Origin: Paracyclopina nana
Lineage: Eukaryota > Arthropoda > Copepoda > Cyclopoida > Cyclopettidae
DNA: 64,000 bases
Direction of reading: 5' to 3'
NCBI GenBank assembly: GCA_019096065.1
Contig: JAGUCH010000003.1
Coordinates: 10,168,001-10,232,000, forward strand
Position numbers and translations under genes: made by a program
Shown here: in pieces, positions 32,371 to 59,587 of the stretch
How the letters are laid out: every line of letters starts with the position of its first letter
Numbering within the stretch: the stretch's first letter is position 1
Notes under the pieces: model-generated
Told to the model about the DNA's origin: nothing
The model's input: only the letters and a program-made list of their open reading frames with translations
The model's database searches: none

Positions 32371-35300
32371 GCTTTTTTTGTCTCCTGGAAAAAGATGATA
32401 CACAGTTGTATTTCAGCCTCTTCTGGTAAATTGCATCTAATTTACCTGCTTCTATTTTTGGTGCCCTCGCGCTTTATTGCTGTGAGATAAATGCGAGCTG
32501 CTGCTTTGTGTGTCGGATATAGATATCTGCACAATAAGGCCTCTTCTCCAATATTTATCCAATATATCAATATATAGAGGTAACTATGATGGCAAGAGCT
32601 GCAAGAACAAAAGGGTCACATACTTTAATGCCCCGTTCATCTACTCTAAAAAAAGTTTCCCCTAGAATTCAATTTTAAAAATTGAGGACAACGAAAATCG
32701 AGTCTCGTTTCTTTGATGTTTGAATTTGAAAGGAAAATCTTTGTCGAAAAAAACTTGCAGTGACTGCAAAAAATATTGAATAGAAAAAGGCAATTAATTT
32801 GAATGATGCAATTGTAATAGGAAAAAAAGGCAAGACACACCTCCTTATTCACGGATGATCTCCCGCAAACTAACGCTGGTTCGATTTATCGTACGAAATA
32901 TCACCTTTGGCCCAAGTGAGAATTTAACGCACACACGCTCTCGCAAAATGTACGTAAAGCACTGCTCGTATTCACAGTGACAGAAACTTTTGGTGGAAAA
33001 AAATATGACGCCACGCGAGAATTATATATTGCGAGATTTTGAAGATACAATCTCATTTTTTTGTATATGCTCAGCAAGGTGGTAAATGACATCACTCTCG
33101 TTGCCGCAAATGCGAAAAAAACGACTATCTTATTAATTATCAAGTGAAACAATGGCACTTTAAAACGTACTATATGTTCTACTTCTTTTCAAAAGTGAAC
33201 CAAAAAAAAAAAAAAAAAATGCGAAGTCATATAAAAAAAGGTTTTTTTTGCTAGGGCTCGCACTTTATTTGCAAAAGAAATGCAATTTGCACCTTGATGA
33301 AAATATTTGGGATAGCCACAAAACAGCCTTAAAAAGTGTGGCCCGCTTTTTTAGACGGGCTGATCTTTGTTGTTGTCATCGCGCGCGTTTTCACACGCGC
33401 GCCTTTTTCTACAAGCCACTAAAACACACACGCCTCTATTTGCCTTTTTTGGTTTTTGAATGATTGCAATGCACTTTTTGAATGCAAGGATGCATTCTGT
33501 TTACCATGTGCATTTTTAGCTTTTGGGTCCATTTCTGATGCCAATGCACTTGACCCCTTTATAATGCGGTTAAGCAGCGAATGTTGATTACTTTTTGATG
33601 CACTTACATTATTAACAAGCACCGGAACCACGAGAGCCATAAAAAATATGATACGTGAGCTTCTCGTAAAACGAGAGCAGTAACAAAATTATGAAAATTG
33701 ACTTAAAGTAAGTAGCTTTCATAATTATATTAACTAGGCGCACAGTGGAAAATTGTGTTTTCAGGCCAAATTCTAGTGATGCGAGCACATCCAAAATAAG
33801 GCTTTAATTTTTGGCAGTATGCGCATAAAAATTGGAAAATAGTCCACTGTGCATCCAGGGATATTTCTATTTTCAGCATCATTATTATTTAACTTAAATG
33901 GCCTGAATCATGCTATAGAATAAATGGTAATTTGATGGGCATTATTTCGCCGAATAGCTTCATCATTTTTCGCTCATACTCGCCCATTGTGCACGCTGAC
34001 GCAGAACTTTAGGTGCGTGCGACACACCTGCACGAGTTTTTTGACGCACCTAATGCGTCACAGGAGTTGGCTAGCATGCGTAAAGCTGGGATTAATCAAG
34101 CCGAATTTTCACACGACTTGTACAGATGAAAACACACATTTTTCGTATATTATTCATTATGCGGTTTCAAAGCCATTTCAAAAATCCTATTTTTTTCCTC
34201 AAGACAATTGTGAAAAGACAAAAAGTTAGGTTGGGCCTGAGAAAAATGAAACCAGGCCCAAAAATGCGTCAAAATGCGCATATGCACACGAATTTGAGTA
34301 CATTTCCCAAATGATGTTGATGAACTTGAACTGTACAATGATAATGTCGATGATGATGATGATTTTGAGCTCCTCATGACAATAGCAAAAGAGAATTGCT
34401 GCTCAATTCAAACCCAAATGAGGAAGATTCATGGTAATTGCTCAATATTTTTTTTCTCGGTACATGGCAAAATAGTGGCATTTGTTGTTCGTCAGACTAC
34501 ATTAGTCAATCGTCACAGTTTGCCAACTTTGAGGACATTAAACATACATTAAAATGATGTTTATGAAAAGTGAGGAAGTTTTTCCCAAACAATTTAATGT
34601 ACTCCACTGAATAGCTTAGCTGTCATGCAAAATGGATTCAGAGAAGCACTTTTTTAAACATGATTTATTCAAATCTTTGAAATTTGCCAACGGGCTGAAT
34701 CTGCATTTTGAACAGAATTCAACCTTCAATTTAAGTTGCTAATTAAAAAAGGCAAGTTGTTTATTATTACGCCACTTGCTTTTATAGCATATTTGGTCAC
34801 ACTTGGCGTCATGCACTTTTCCTTAACTACACCTGAGTACATTTTTTCAATAGGTGCGATTTTTTTCGCATTCTTTTGTTCGCGTGAACTTTTCTGGGCT
34901 GGGTGTAAAAGATGAAAAAATCGTTCGGCTCGATTTATTGCAGGATTTTTATGCTTTGTTTGCCTCTTTTACATTGTTTGCTCTTCATCTCAATTAAGTA
35001 AAATGTAGAGTGGTTGGTAGCATCCTGCCAAGCCAGCTCTTGAAAAAAGCTCTTTACTTCGACAACAAGAGTCATTCTTCCTTGTAAATTATGATGTTGT
35101 TGGAATGTTGTTGGTTTTGCAGGTGTGTGTCGCCAAGCTCTCAAGTTTAAGCAAAATTATCGCACATACGTATGAAAATTGAGCGGGACGCAAAACGTCA
35201 ACAAACCCACGTGGTCGATGGCTATTCCGGGAATTTGATCCATTTATGTGATAAATGAAGATAATGGGTGGAGAATGCACGTGACCTTGTTTTTTTTCCG

Positions 35301-35591
35301 CCAAATACCATGCACAAAGACATGATTGTCAATTGCGTAGTTTTCCCCTCAGCTGAGCAATTTTCACTCGCTTCAACCCACAATTTTGAGCATTATTCAT
35401 ACGTTTTTGCTGCTCCATTGAATGACATTCAGTTTATTATTTTTAGGACGGCAATTGTTGTTGTTGTTGTACAGAAATTATATTATTAAAATAGTGACTT
35501 ATAATTCTTCTTCGTTCCGCTAAAAAAATGCCAACAGTTGCTTGTTTTCCACTAAAAGAGTTGTTATATATGTATGTACAATGCAAGTGAA
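32371..35591. other. intergenic between the peptide gene and scribble
   Basis: AT-rich. A possible non-coding first exon of the peptide gene ends with donor AAGCAG|GTAAAT near 32447. A 111-bp inverted pair with CACAGTGG ends is at 33741-33851. An acidic open stretch at about 34313-34435 ends at a donor-like CATG|GTAATT but has no partner exon that I could find. No other gene is recognised. Confidence 0.45.
33741..33851. repeat. short CACAGTGG-ended inverted pair (possible Transib derivative)
   Basis: It begins CACAGTGGAAAATTG and ends with the inverse TAGTCCACTGTG, 111 bp in all. The ends match the first eight bases of the local Transib repeats. No matching 5-bp target duplication is seen (AGGCG against CATCC). 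Confidence 0.4.
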
Positions 35592-49818
<14,227 letters not shown>

Positions 49819-50573
49819 ATGGAGAGCTCTGCAATCAATTCCACCAAATGCCAAGTTCCTTCGTATGGAGGCACAAAAGAAAAGGTATACTGCGTGCTGC
49901 ATAATGATCCAATACGCATGAAAAAAAGTTTGATGCAGTCGTCGATAGTATTGGAAATATTGGCCTTTTCTCCACGTTCAAATCGTGCAAGAACAACTGT
50001 GTGCCTGATAACAACCCTAGCTGTATTACAGTGGCCCCATTATCCTAAATACATATATTCAGCATATCATTTAGGATGATGAAGATAACAACAGATTGAC
50101 TTTTCCAGAACTCACTTGGCATTGGAAGTGCTGATTTGTCTCTAGAGCAGCCAAAGTGCCACAAATGTCAGTGCAGAGCTGCCATGCAGAATTCTGAGCT
50201 TCACCAGGATGAAACCAGGTGAAATTGGATTTCTTTTATAAATATACAGCAAAATCTTTAAAAATAGGCATTTTTCCCTTGTAGATGCAATTCAATGTGT
50301 GCCCAAGTTTTGACCCGAGTCCAGATCGAGTCTGGAGCCAGTGCCAATGACAAGTACGACGCTTTGTGCTCTTGCCTGGAAAATGGGCGAGAAACTTGTC
50401 AGTGTCGATCTCACCAAGCTTGGCTGACCTCAAAATGGAGACCCGACAACTGGCCATATTGGCCTTGGGTCAAGAAGACTCTAGTGGCCTTGTCAATCGT
50501 CTCTCTTCTCATTTGGCTGTTGATCTATCTCATCCTACATTTCTACAAAGAAAGACACAGCAGCAATTTATGA
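49819..50573 (+). CDS. small Cys-rich single-pass membrane protein, unknown family
   Basis: Three exons, 49819-49884, 50109-50218 and 50285-50573, have matching phases (0, 2) and good splice signals and give 154 residues. I do not recognise the family. Residues 37-43 read KCHKCQC. Further Cys pairs follow: CNSMC at about 60, CSC at about 87 and CQC at about 97, so ten or more cysteines precede a Trp/Pro-rich stretch (WRPDNWPYWPW, 110-120). A single hydrophobic helix lies at about 123-144, with a short basic tail. There is no signal peptide, so the Cys-rich part could be cytosolic with a C-terminal anchor; topology is inferred. The stop is 18 bases from the stop of the convergent zinc-finger gene. 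Confidence rests on splice phase agreement, not on homology. Confidence 0.65.
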
Positions 50574-50591
50574 CAAGCATAAAAAAGGCAT

Positions 50592-52020
50592 TTAAATTAA
50601 TCCATGATGTTGCACAATTTGCATCAATTGGTCATCAGTAGAATTTGGAAGCAGTTCAAATTTGGGCTTTTTTAGCTTGCCACTGAATTTCTTGCCATGG
50701 TCCTTGAGCACATGGGCATTTCTTTCCCTCATGGTGGCAAATTCGAATTGGCAGTCACTGCACTTGAAGGTTGGCACTCTGTGCACATCCTCGTGCATTT
50801 TGAGCACATGCTGCTGCACATACCATTTGGAGCCAAACATTTTGCTGCAAATGTGGCACTGAAACGGCCTCTTCTTCTCGTGCACACACTGGACATGTTT
50901 CCTCAAACTCACCTCGTTGGGATACTCCTTGCCACACTGTGCACACATGGACTTGACAGGTTGGTGCACATTTCGTACGTGCAGTTTCAGGGATAAGTCA
51001 TTGGTGAATGTTTTGCCGCACTCCTCGCATGGCCTCTCCTCGCCTTCACTGTGATTCCTGAGGCAATGGTTGATCAGCTGAGTTTTGCTGTAAAAGCTGG
51101 CAGCACAGGATTCGCAGGTGAAGTTCTTGGTCTTCCTGTGCACGGCCTCAATGTGCTCCCTCAAGTAACTGGAGCCTCCATAGCACTTGCCGCATTCCTC
51201 ACATTTGAACCTCTTTTCGTGGGCTTTCCTGATGTGACTAGCTAAGTAGGCATGACTGGTGAAGCTTTTTTGGCATAGTTGGCACGCATAGGGCCTTGGC
51301 ATTTCAGCCACGTTGCTGTCATCCCCAATGGGAGTGTCAGAGCTGGCCATTGTGGGTGTGACCCCACCGTGGAATTTCTTGATGTGCCTCAAGAGCCTGA
51401 AAGGCGTGAGAAAGACAATGCTGCAATCCTGGCACTTTTTCGAGTCCTTCTCTATATTCATCATGATCTCCTGGTCCACTTTGGCATCACTTAAGTTTAC
51501 GTTCGTCTCTGCTTAGCAAGGAAACGTTAATGAATGCATGGTTTTAACAAACAAGTGTTTCTTTACCATAGTTGTCGTCAGGGTGAAACAAGGACTCTGG
51601 CTCAATGTCCTCCAAGTCAGGTGGGTTGATTTGGCCTTTGGCAGCCTCGGCCAAGTCTTCCAATGCATTAGGCAAGTCTTTGTGAAAGGGTTCGGTTAAA
51701 ATTGGAGCTGCCATGGCAACTGGAGGATTTTTGATGACTTCAATACATGCTGGCAAATTCAAGTCCTCCACTTGCAATTTGTGGTGATTTTCCTTGAGAA
51801 ACTTCTCAATCAGTTTGTCGGCTAAAATTGTTCTTTTACACTTTTTCCATGATTCTGGATGGTTGTCACTCAAATGGCTCCGGAGCAAAAAGTCTCTTTG
51901 ACACTGAAATTGGCAGTCTGGGCAACAGTAGAACAAAAATTGGGCCATGTCCACGGAATCCCATGGATTCTTGCCCAATTCCTCATTTTGTGGCCTTGAA
52001 CGGGTTATTGTGACCGCCAT
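50592..52020 (-). CDS. C2H2 zinc-finger protein with nine fingers
   Basis: Probable sequence-specific DNA-binding protein. Exons 52020-51567 and 51508-50592 join at a phase-1 intron (G|GTAAAG ... AAGCAG|AG), giving 456 residues. Exon 1 holds one degenerate finger (CCPDCQFQCQRDFLLRSH) and an acidic linker. Exon 2 holds eight fingers in two groups, among them CQDCSIVFLTPFRLLRH, CQLCQKSFTSHAYLASH, CEECGKCYGGSSYLREH, CEECGKTFTNDLSLKLH and CHICSKMFGSKWYVQQH. The linkers are not the canonical TGEKP, and His-His spacing varies. The ATG at 52020 follows open sequence without a stop, so a longer start cannot be excluded. I cannot assign a named orthologue. Confidence 0.88.
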
Positions 52021-52621
52021 GAAGGACCAAAAGTGGATAAAAGTCAAAGCTTTTGCATTATAGCTCCTTGGTGTTGACAATAACAGCAGTAGGCTCAGTG
52101 CATTGTTTTGATTACGCAACTTTGGCGGACAAATTAACGCAACCTCTCTTACTCAGAATAGCAGAAATTTTCCGATCAGCCAAAGCCTGTTTTAAACGTA
52201 ATTATCAGCTAGATGGGCTCGGATTTAGGGCAATACTTAGCTCGAGCAAAAATTGGTATCGAGCTTTCGAGTTCGAGCCTTAATCCGTTACATCTCTACC
52301 AGCTCAGTTTTTGAGCTGTAGAGTAACTTGACAATTCGGCTTACTTGAGTTGCTGCTTTTCGCAAAGTGAGTTTATCAAAAAATGCGTATTTATCTACGT
52401 TGAAGAAAATCATGGAGGCCAGCATCGACGCCTACACTAGATTCCGGCCCAATAAAGGTATTTGTTGCACTTAATCGAGCGGAGCGGAGGTGGAGTGAAG
52501 CTGGAGAGGAACTTTGCGGAGCGAAACAAGTAAGCGATATATTTGGCTCTTTCAAAATTAGTAGCTTAAGATTTCACATTTTTTATTGCTTGTTGCATTC
52601 ATTTATTTATTTTTTAGCAGG

Positions 52622-52700
52622 GAAGGCTTGCTAGAATTAAATTTTTTACAATAAAAAAATAGGATTTGATTCTAAGTAAAAATTAGCTCTTGTGCCTTTT
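52622..52700. repeat. dispersed 80-bp repeat, copy 1
   Basis: The stretch from GAAGGCTTGCTAGAATT through AGGATTTGATTCTA recurs at 53511-53590 with about 90% identity in the same orientation. Confidence 0.7.
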
Positions 52701-52863
52701 CCCCGGGAAAAGCATTCCCTGGGCTTTTATTTTATGAGAACCGATGATGCTAAGAAGCTGAATTAATTGCTCACCAGGACAACTGGTTTCTAGTAACCAA
52801 TTATAGCCCAACCATAAATTATGAGCCCTCATACGCCAAAAAAACCCTTAAGTGAAACTGATA

Positions 52864-53039
52864 CGTTTTATCAACATAGAGTTTAAGTCATTATGTAACA
52901 TTAACTAGCTGCCTTGACACCTAGGTAAAATCGAAAACACCAATTTTTCGCGTCTCCTTCGATTTTTTCCAATTTTTTTTACTTTGGTGGTACGGAGGTT
53001 AATGTTACATAACGACATAAACTCAACTTTGTTAAAACG
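52864..53039. repeat. 176-bp inverted-repeat element
   Basis: Arms of about 42 bp pair with a few mismatches: the left arm starts CGTTTTATCAACATAGAGTT and the right arm is the inverse of CGTTTTAACAAAGTTGAGTT. Both contain TTATGTAACATTAA. No target duplication was identified. Confidence 0.65.
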
Positions 53040-53510
53040 AAGGAGTGCGAAAACGTTATAATAACTTTCAGAAAACTTAGGAAAATTTCTGGTTGGGAGG
53101 TGTTCAATTGCAAACTTGGATTTTTAGCAAGCTAACAATTGAACTCATCAGCGCGGCGGCGGGAACATTGGTAACTGGAACAACTGGAAGAAAAGTCGTG
53201 CTTAGTCATAGACAACGAATTTCGAAAAGGCCTCAAAACCACCATCTTTGGTGGTTTTGTATTAGTTACCATCTTAGATATTATATTAAATATTCCAACT
53301 GGAGGGCCAACTTTTTATTTTTGGCGTGACAAAAGTTGTCATCATGGCTTTTCTCTTAAAGTTTACTTGTAACCAAGCCTAAAATGTACCCACCAAAATC
53401 TGGGGATATTTTTGAATAAAACATTTAGATTTGACTAATTAGCAACCCTTGTATATTAACATTTAGTCAAAGTTCCATGAAGCTATTTAGCCTGATCACA
53501 ACTTTGCTGA

Positions 53511-53590
53511 GAAGGCTTGCTAGAATTGAATTTTTTTACAATGAAAAAAATAGGATTTGATTCTATGTAAAAATGTGCTCTCGTGCTTTT
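53511..53590. repeat. dispersed 80-bp repeat, copy 2
   Basis: Same-orientation partner of 52622-52700, differing by a few substitutions and single-base length changes in T and A runs. Confidence 0.7.
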
Positions 53591-55440
53591 TTCAGTATGG
53601 CAGATATCATTGCAAGAAAGTACTTTTTGCTGATTTTTTTTACTCAAGAATTGGCTGTCTTGTCAATATCTTTGCAATTTTTGCTGAATCCTCTCAAGTT
53701 GAACCTGTTTGTTTGGAACTCAAAGAGTATTGACTAACAAAATGTAAGGCAATTTTTTTAATTTTCGATCCATCATGCTCAAGTCTGGATATGATAGGAC
53801 TCATAATTCCTCGACTTTCATCAAAATCACTCAAAAGTGTACCATTCTGTTCCTTGTTGAATTATAAGCGTTACAAGCAATATCTGAGCACTTTCGTTGT
53901 CATCTGGTTAGCTAAAATTGCATGAACAGTTTTGTTTATGTTTTTGCAAAGGCACCATTTTTTCGGCAATTGCGACGCATGCTTACATGAAAAAAAGCCA
54001 AAAATTAAACTCCATCTAGTGCATTATGCTTGTCTTTTGTTCCCTAAACAATGTTTTGAGCTTAAGCTCTATAAGAGGTAACAGGGTAATTTTGTTGCTT
54101 GGTTAGCAACAGAATTTAATAAAAGTACACTCTAATCAATTGTAAAAGCTTAAAATCAAACCCCCTTAGTAATCCAAAGTCTGGCAAGCTCCATCTTGGC
54201 CGAAATCATGTCCTAAAGGCCCAGCAAGGGTGGCCTTGCCAGAAGTTAAAGGCCAATCGAGTGTTTAAATATCGTAGTCAGTGACATCGATCAATGCAAC
54301 TTGTGGAATTTCTGAATCCGCCACAAAAGTGCTGCAACAATACGTTTTCATTACTTCATTGTTAATGAAATGTGCAGAAAAAATCTTGATTTTTCACACC
54401 ATATTTATTTTTTTGGGTATGGAAAGCCTAAAAATCTTGGAGCTTCCAATTAAGGCTGCGCTTACAAACGTAGTACATGTGTAGCAGCACTATGAAGACA
54501 CATTTTACAAAGTTGTGTACTTTCATGCTTTGCTAATTTTATCCTTGATAATGCCACTTTTAAAATGGGTCCCATGTGACAAATATTTCCTGTTAAAATT
54601 ACTCGATATAACTTTAGGGAAGGAATGAATGACCAAAAGAGCCGAACTTTTATGCTGCATATTTAAATGCTGTACGTTTATTCACATAATCGTTGCGGCC
54701 TTGCTTATGCTTGAATGAAAGCTATTCTAAAAAGTCAATTACAGCTTTTTTCCCACACATTCCTTGCTCTTTCAATTGACCCAACTTGAAGAAAAAAGGG
54801 GCACATTTTCAGCGAAAGCAATAATGGAATGAGATAAAAAAAATGCTAAAGAAAGTTGAAAGTTGAGCTCTATTTTAGTGGCATAATAAATTGTTTTTGC
54901 AGACTTTGTGAACCTCTCAAGTCATTCCAGCTTCCATGGTTAATTATTCATTTTTCATGAATATTTCACTTTGCTCCATCTTTTCTTAGGAGTGGAGAAC
55001 CCAATAAAACCTGCTGAATAAAAGTATTTTTGCATTGACCTTGGGAGAGAAAGAAGCAATCTCAGCAGGGGAAAATGAAGAGAAAGGCTTGTGTTATGAT
55101 GCACCAGTGTACTATAGTAGAAGCTAGTGCTGTAGAAGTGGGTGAAAAAACGAGAGGAGAAAGCCTTTTAATGCCACTTTGCCCACCAGTTGCTGCTAGT
55201 CTGCAAGGCCAGAAATACAGCCATTCTGTATCCATGTATCAAAAGTAGTAATTTCATACTATCTGCAGGAATGGCCTTTTTGACCTTTGCTCATCTTACA
55301 TCTAGCACACCTTTTTTCATTCATGTTTTTTTAGCTTAATACTACATAAGTATGAGAGCCTTCCTTGCTTCAATAAGTTTACTTGCATCGTTAAATTGGG
55401 TGAAAGTATGCGATTGTGCGCTACACCGATTTTATCTCTG

Positions 55441-55590
55441 CACAGTGGATTATTTCAGTGTATTTGGGTCGCATTGAAAAAAGGCTAATTTTTAGTTTCC
55501 TAGTAATTAATATCTAATTTAATTTTACAGTTGTAGTTTAATTTACGAGGCAAAAAAGTGAGAAAAAGGCATAAATAATCCATAGCTGTG
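55441..55590. repeat. CACAGTGGATTATTT terminus, possible Transib derivative
   Basis: The first 15 bases, CACAGTGGATTATTT, are identical to the left end at 43839. A decayed inverse (AATAATCCATAGCTGTG) lies at about 55574-55590, suggesting a ~150-bp element with one damaged end. Confidence 0.35.
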
Positions 55591-58500
55591 GCTACCTCAA
55601 AAGATGTAACTTTTGCGTAATCAAGGGATTTTTTAAAGAGTTTACATCAGAATAGAACTGTTGTTGTTGTCATCGTAGTTTTAATGAGGTTTCAGCGTCA
55701 GCTGAAAAAAGGATTACAACTTGGCATAATAACAACAACAGAAGATTTGAAGCTATTGAATGTTGGATTCAATCTGGATCAATTCAGCTCTGGATCTCTC
55801 AAGATCAAACGGAATTTCAACAATGGCCTCAAATATGCTCGCCTCCATTATTGTTGTGTATACATCATACACTCTATATAAAATGAAAAAGGGTGATGCA
55901 AAAAATTGAGAACTTCACACTTTGCCATTTATCTCGTTTTTCATAGCCCTTAAATATGCCACTTTTTAAAATAACTAAAACAGCTCATTTCAATAAATTT
56001 CTTTATATCATAATAAACTAATTTTTATCTTGAAAAATTGAAAAAAAAAATCAGGCTAAAAAATGTGGGGTCTGCTGTGGGCTTTATAGTGAAGTAAAGT
56101 AACTCCAGAGCTCGTTTAGAACTCCAGAAAGCTTCTCTCCTCTTCTCTCTCTCTCCTTTAAGACCTGACGAAATGAGTAAAAATTCCACAGTCTGAGCTG
56201 AGACTTTCGCCGAATAGCATTCATACCTAATTACTGCCCACCAAAAAAAGGAGGTAAGAGCGAGCAATTTTCACCTAAAAAAATACACTCTTGAAGGCTT
56301 TTTGTGCGCTTCAGCTTGAAAAGCAACAGGTGCATTACAAAGGCTTTCTTTTATGGACTTTAAATGGGAACTTTCACAACTTTCAATTGTGGGGGAAGTG
56401 TACAACTTCAATGGCGATGGTCAAGTGCTTTTAGAGGCCACTTGACCAGTTTTTTTAGGCTGGCTGAAAATGAACAATTCGGTTGTTCACTTCACAATTT
56501 TTCCTCCCTTGGGATATCAAGAGGTTAGCACGTTTCTTATGTAGGAAAGGAAATTGTCTTAAGTATTCCAACAAAATTGGATTTTCTTCACATCTTTAGA
56601 CATCATTTTTTTGCTTGATTCCTAGCTTCAGGTGCATTTTTTGCTGGCTGCCTTTATTGCAAATATTGCGATGATAAAAAGGTGGGCAAGGCGGCATTTT
56701 GTATGGGAAATAGGCTATGCCATCATATATGGTCAAAATTCATATTTCCTGACCTTTTCCCCCCTTATGGCACAAGCTGCTTTTTACCAACTTTTGAGGT
56801 CGAAAACTGGATAGTATTGCCCACGCATTGAAATATTGCAAAATATGGCCCTTATTAGTTTTCCAACTCGTGTCCAAAACAATAATTGATCAATAATTGT
56901 GTATTTGGCTACTTTTGCTTTTTTCTGGACCAGACTCTAGAAACTGCTGGCTTGTGGCTTTTCCTTTTTTTCAAAATGAAGCTGTAGTAATCAGAGCTAT
57001 GGAGTGATTTGGGCCAGGGCTTTTATATACTATAATGCTTAAAATACAGTCTTTACAGTCTTATTTGGAAAAAAGAGATATGTTGTAGTCGTCTATCTTG
57101 GTGTTGGCACAGAAAGGTCTGCTGTTGATGATTCGCTCTGAGAGTGACATGTATTTCAGTGACGGAGATAGCCTGGCTGCAATGTGCCCTTGGGATATCA
57201 ACTTTTAGTTTCCTCATCTACGCAAGATTCATACTACATATGCTTGCATAACTGCCAAATTGAGCCTGATCCAAAAAATCAGCTCATTTTACTATTGCAA
57301 ACTAGAAATAGGTACCCCAAAATGTATTGTCTGTATTCAGTCAAAACATAATTACAGATAATTTTCAAATTTGTGCCACTAAAATGTATTTAGATAGCTG
57401 CCATTCAAATACATTCAGATGCTGTTTGGATACATTTTAAAGGCTAAGCCAAAGTAAGCGTAGAAGAATTGATCACTTTTTTTGCGATCAGACTCTACTA
57501 TTCTCATGTCGCTGAAAGCTGTGATGGTGACGTGAGAGATCGGAAATAGCCCTTCTTGTGTGCTTGCAGGTGTAATAGGAGGCACCTGTTTTCAAGCTAA
57601 TCCTACGTAAGCTTGCATTCGCGTGGTCGTTCTCCTACTGGAATTTCCATTACAGCTGATTACTCAAAGAGCTTTTGTGGCCTCGTTGAAAGCATTCAAA
57701 GTTGAGTAGCATGCAACATATTGGTCCGAAATGGATGGGCACAAGAGGCATGCACCCTTGTGTCCTTGTTAAAGCCAAGGGTCAAAAGTAAAACCAAGCA
57801 ATAAAGGACATAGCAATGCTCTGTTCATCTATTATTCCATAAAGCTTGGAAAAAAATACTTTATATCCTAATTTCAGTTTTGATTAGCATATTAAAAACT
57901 GGCATGATTTGGTTATGATTTGGAGTCGAAAACATAGGCTAAAACATCGAGGAAATCTAAATGTGAAAATTAGCTTTCAAATGTATCTTACAAAATTGTT
58001 AAGTGTCGACAAATCAAAAGTTACTTTTGACGTATATGAGCTGTCGTTTTTATGAAATCCGGGGATAATGTCACAAGTCCTCATTTAAATTCAGGCAGGA
58101 GATTTGAAAGTTTAAATCCAATTAGGGTTTATGCTAAAAGGTCTACACTGCAAGTACTGCCTTTAGTGAAATGCCACCAAAGTCAATAGTGGTTTGACAC
58201 GATACTCGCATCCATTCCCTTTTTTTGTGAGAGCTTTTTTTGGCTGTATTGGATTCCTCCTGCGTTATCTATTGTTTTCGCAGACATTTTTACTGTTATG
58301 ACAAGCTTCTTTTGCGAAGCTGTAACTACACCAAAAGCACAAAATATTGCCACAACTCTGCATACAAAATGACTGCTGTTATTATAATACAGGTTTGGGC
58401 TTTCTACTGCTATTTCCATAATATTCAAAATACAGCTGCATACATTATTACAGAATGTCAATCAAGATACTGTAGGCTGCCTTTCCGAAAGGAAGGATCT

Positions 58501-59107
58501 TTCTGTCTTATCTCGTATAAACGTCAATTATTTTTTCCAAATTGGTTGAGTGGGCATGAAATATCATCCTCAAAGTAGTAGCCGAAAAGAAAGTTCCAAC
58601 TTGCTTACAACATTCCCCCAAGGGTGTAACACACGAGCTACACTTGTGCGGCCAAATACAGCACCAATTTCCAAAATACAGTTTTCAGCTCGGCAAAGCT
58701 ATTCCAAGATACGTGCAGTTATACACCTCAAATTACAGTGCCTAATTGAGTAACCCTTTTGCCTTTTAATTATTAGGTACGTTTCAAGCTAAAAGTTTGG
58801 CTTCTAACTTTGAAACATAGTATTGCACTTCAAAGACTTGTTTTGTAGTTCAAAGTTCAGTTTTGTGGCTCAAAATAGAGTTTTGTGTTTCAAAGTAAAA
58901 TACTGCACTAAAAGTAAAATATACCGATTATCATTTCAAAATACAGTTTTTGGTTTTTGGGGGTTTAAAATTTTTTTATCAATAACAGCTTGTAAATCAA
59001 AATACAGCTTTGTAACTCTTAATTCAGTTTTTGTAGTCCAAAATATCGTTTTGTATTATTTCGCTTAACCGTTTCAATGTCCAAATACAGTTTTGTAGTC
59101 TAAGGCA

Positions 59108-59321
59108 TGGTTCACCTGCTCATAATATCAGATATTTTGACAAAATATCGGAGCGAAATACTGAGAAACTGAGAAATTAGATACTGTTGTTGGATGGCTT
59201 TTGGTGCCAAAAGACCGAATTCGAAGAAAAAATCTAAAAAATGATGTTGGAAGTACCTGATATTTGCAAATATCAGCATAATATCGCTCGATATTTTGAT
59301 CATAATATCGCAGGTGAACCA
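59108..59321. mobile_element. MITE with TGGTTCACCTGC ends
   Basis: The left end TGGTTCACCTGCTCATAATA and right end TATCGCAGGTGAACCA are inverse over the first 12 bases and similar for about 15 more. The 214-bp unit is very rich in ATATC/GATAT words. The target duplication was not resolved, so the superfamily is unassigned. Confidence 0.6.
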
Positions 59322-59442
59322 GGCCTAAATTACTACTATTTTATTTATCAAAATAGAGTTTTTCAAGTCCAAAATTCCTTTTTGAGGTCCAAAATATAAA
59401 AGTATTTCAAAATACCGTTATTGTATTCCAAAATACTATTAA

Positions 59443-59587
59443 GGCTCATTATCTTCCGCGTCTTTGATCGTGACTTGGTTACGGTTGTTATCGCTTCTTA
59501 TTTACTGACATCGCAACCTCGTCAGTAAATAAGAACCGATAACAACCGCAACCATGCTACGATCAAAGACGCGGAAGATAATGAGCC
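59443..59587. mobile_element. 145-bp foldback element with TAA duplication (Harbinger-like)
   Basis: Arms of about 65 bp are nearly perfect inverses, starting GGCTCATTATCTTCCGCG and separated by about 11 bases. TAA flanks both ends (59440-59442, 59588-59590). A TWA target site fits PIF/Harbinger. The arms are GC-richer than the flanks. Confidence 0.8.

Noticed and set aside
52413-52461. Short first coding exon MEASIDAYTRFRPNK followed by a GT donor
   Set aside because: It has a plausible start context, but joining it in any phase to the exon at 59827 runs into stops, and no other acceptor exon was found in between. Not supported.
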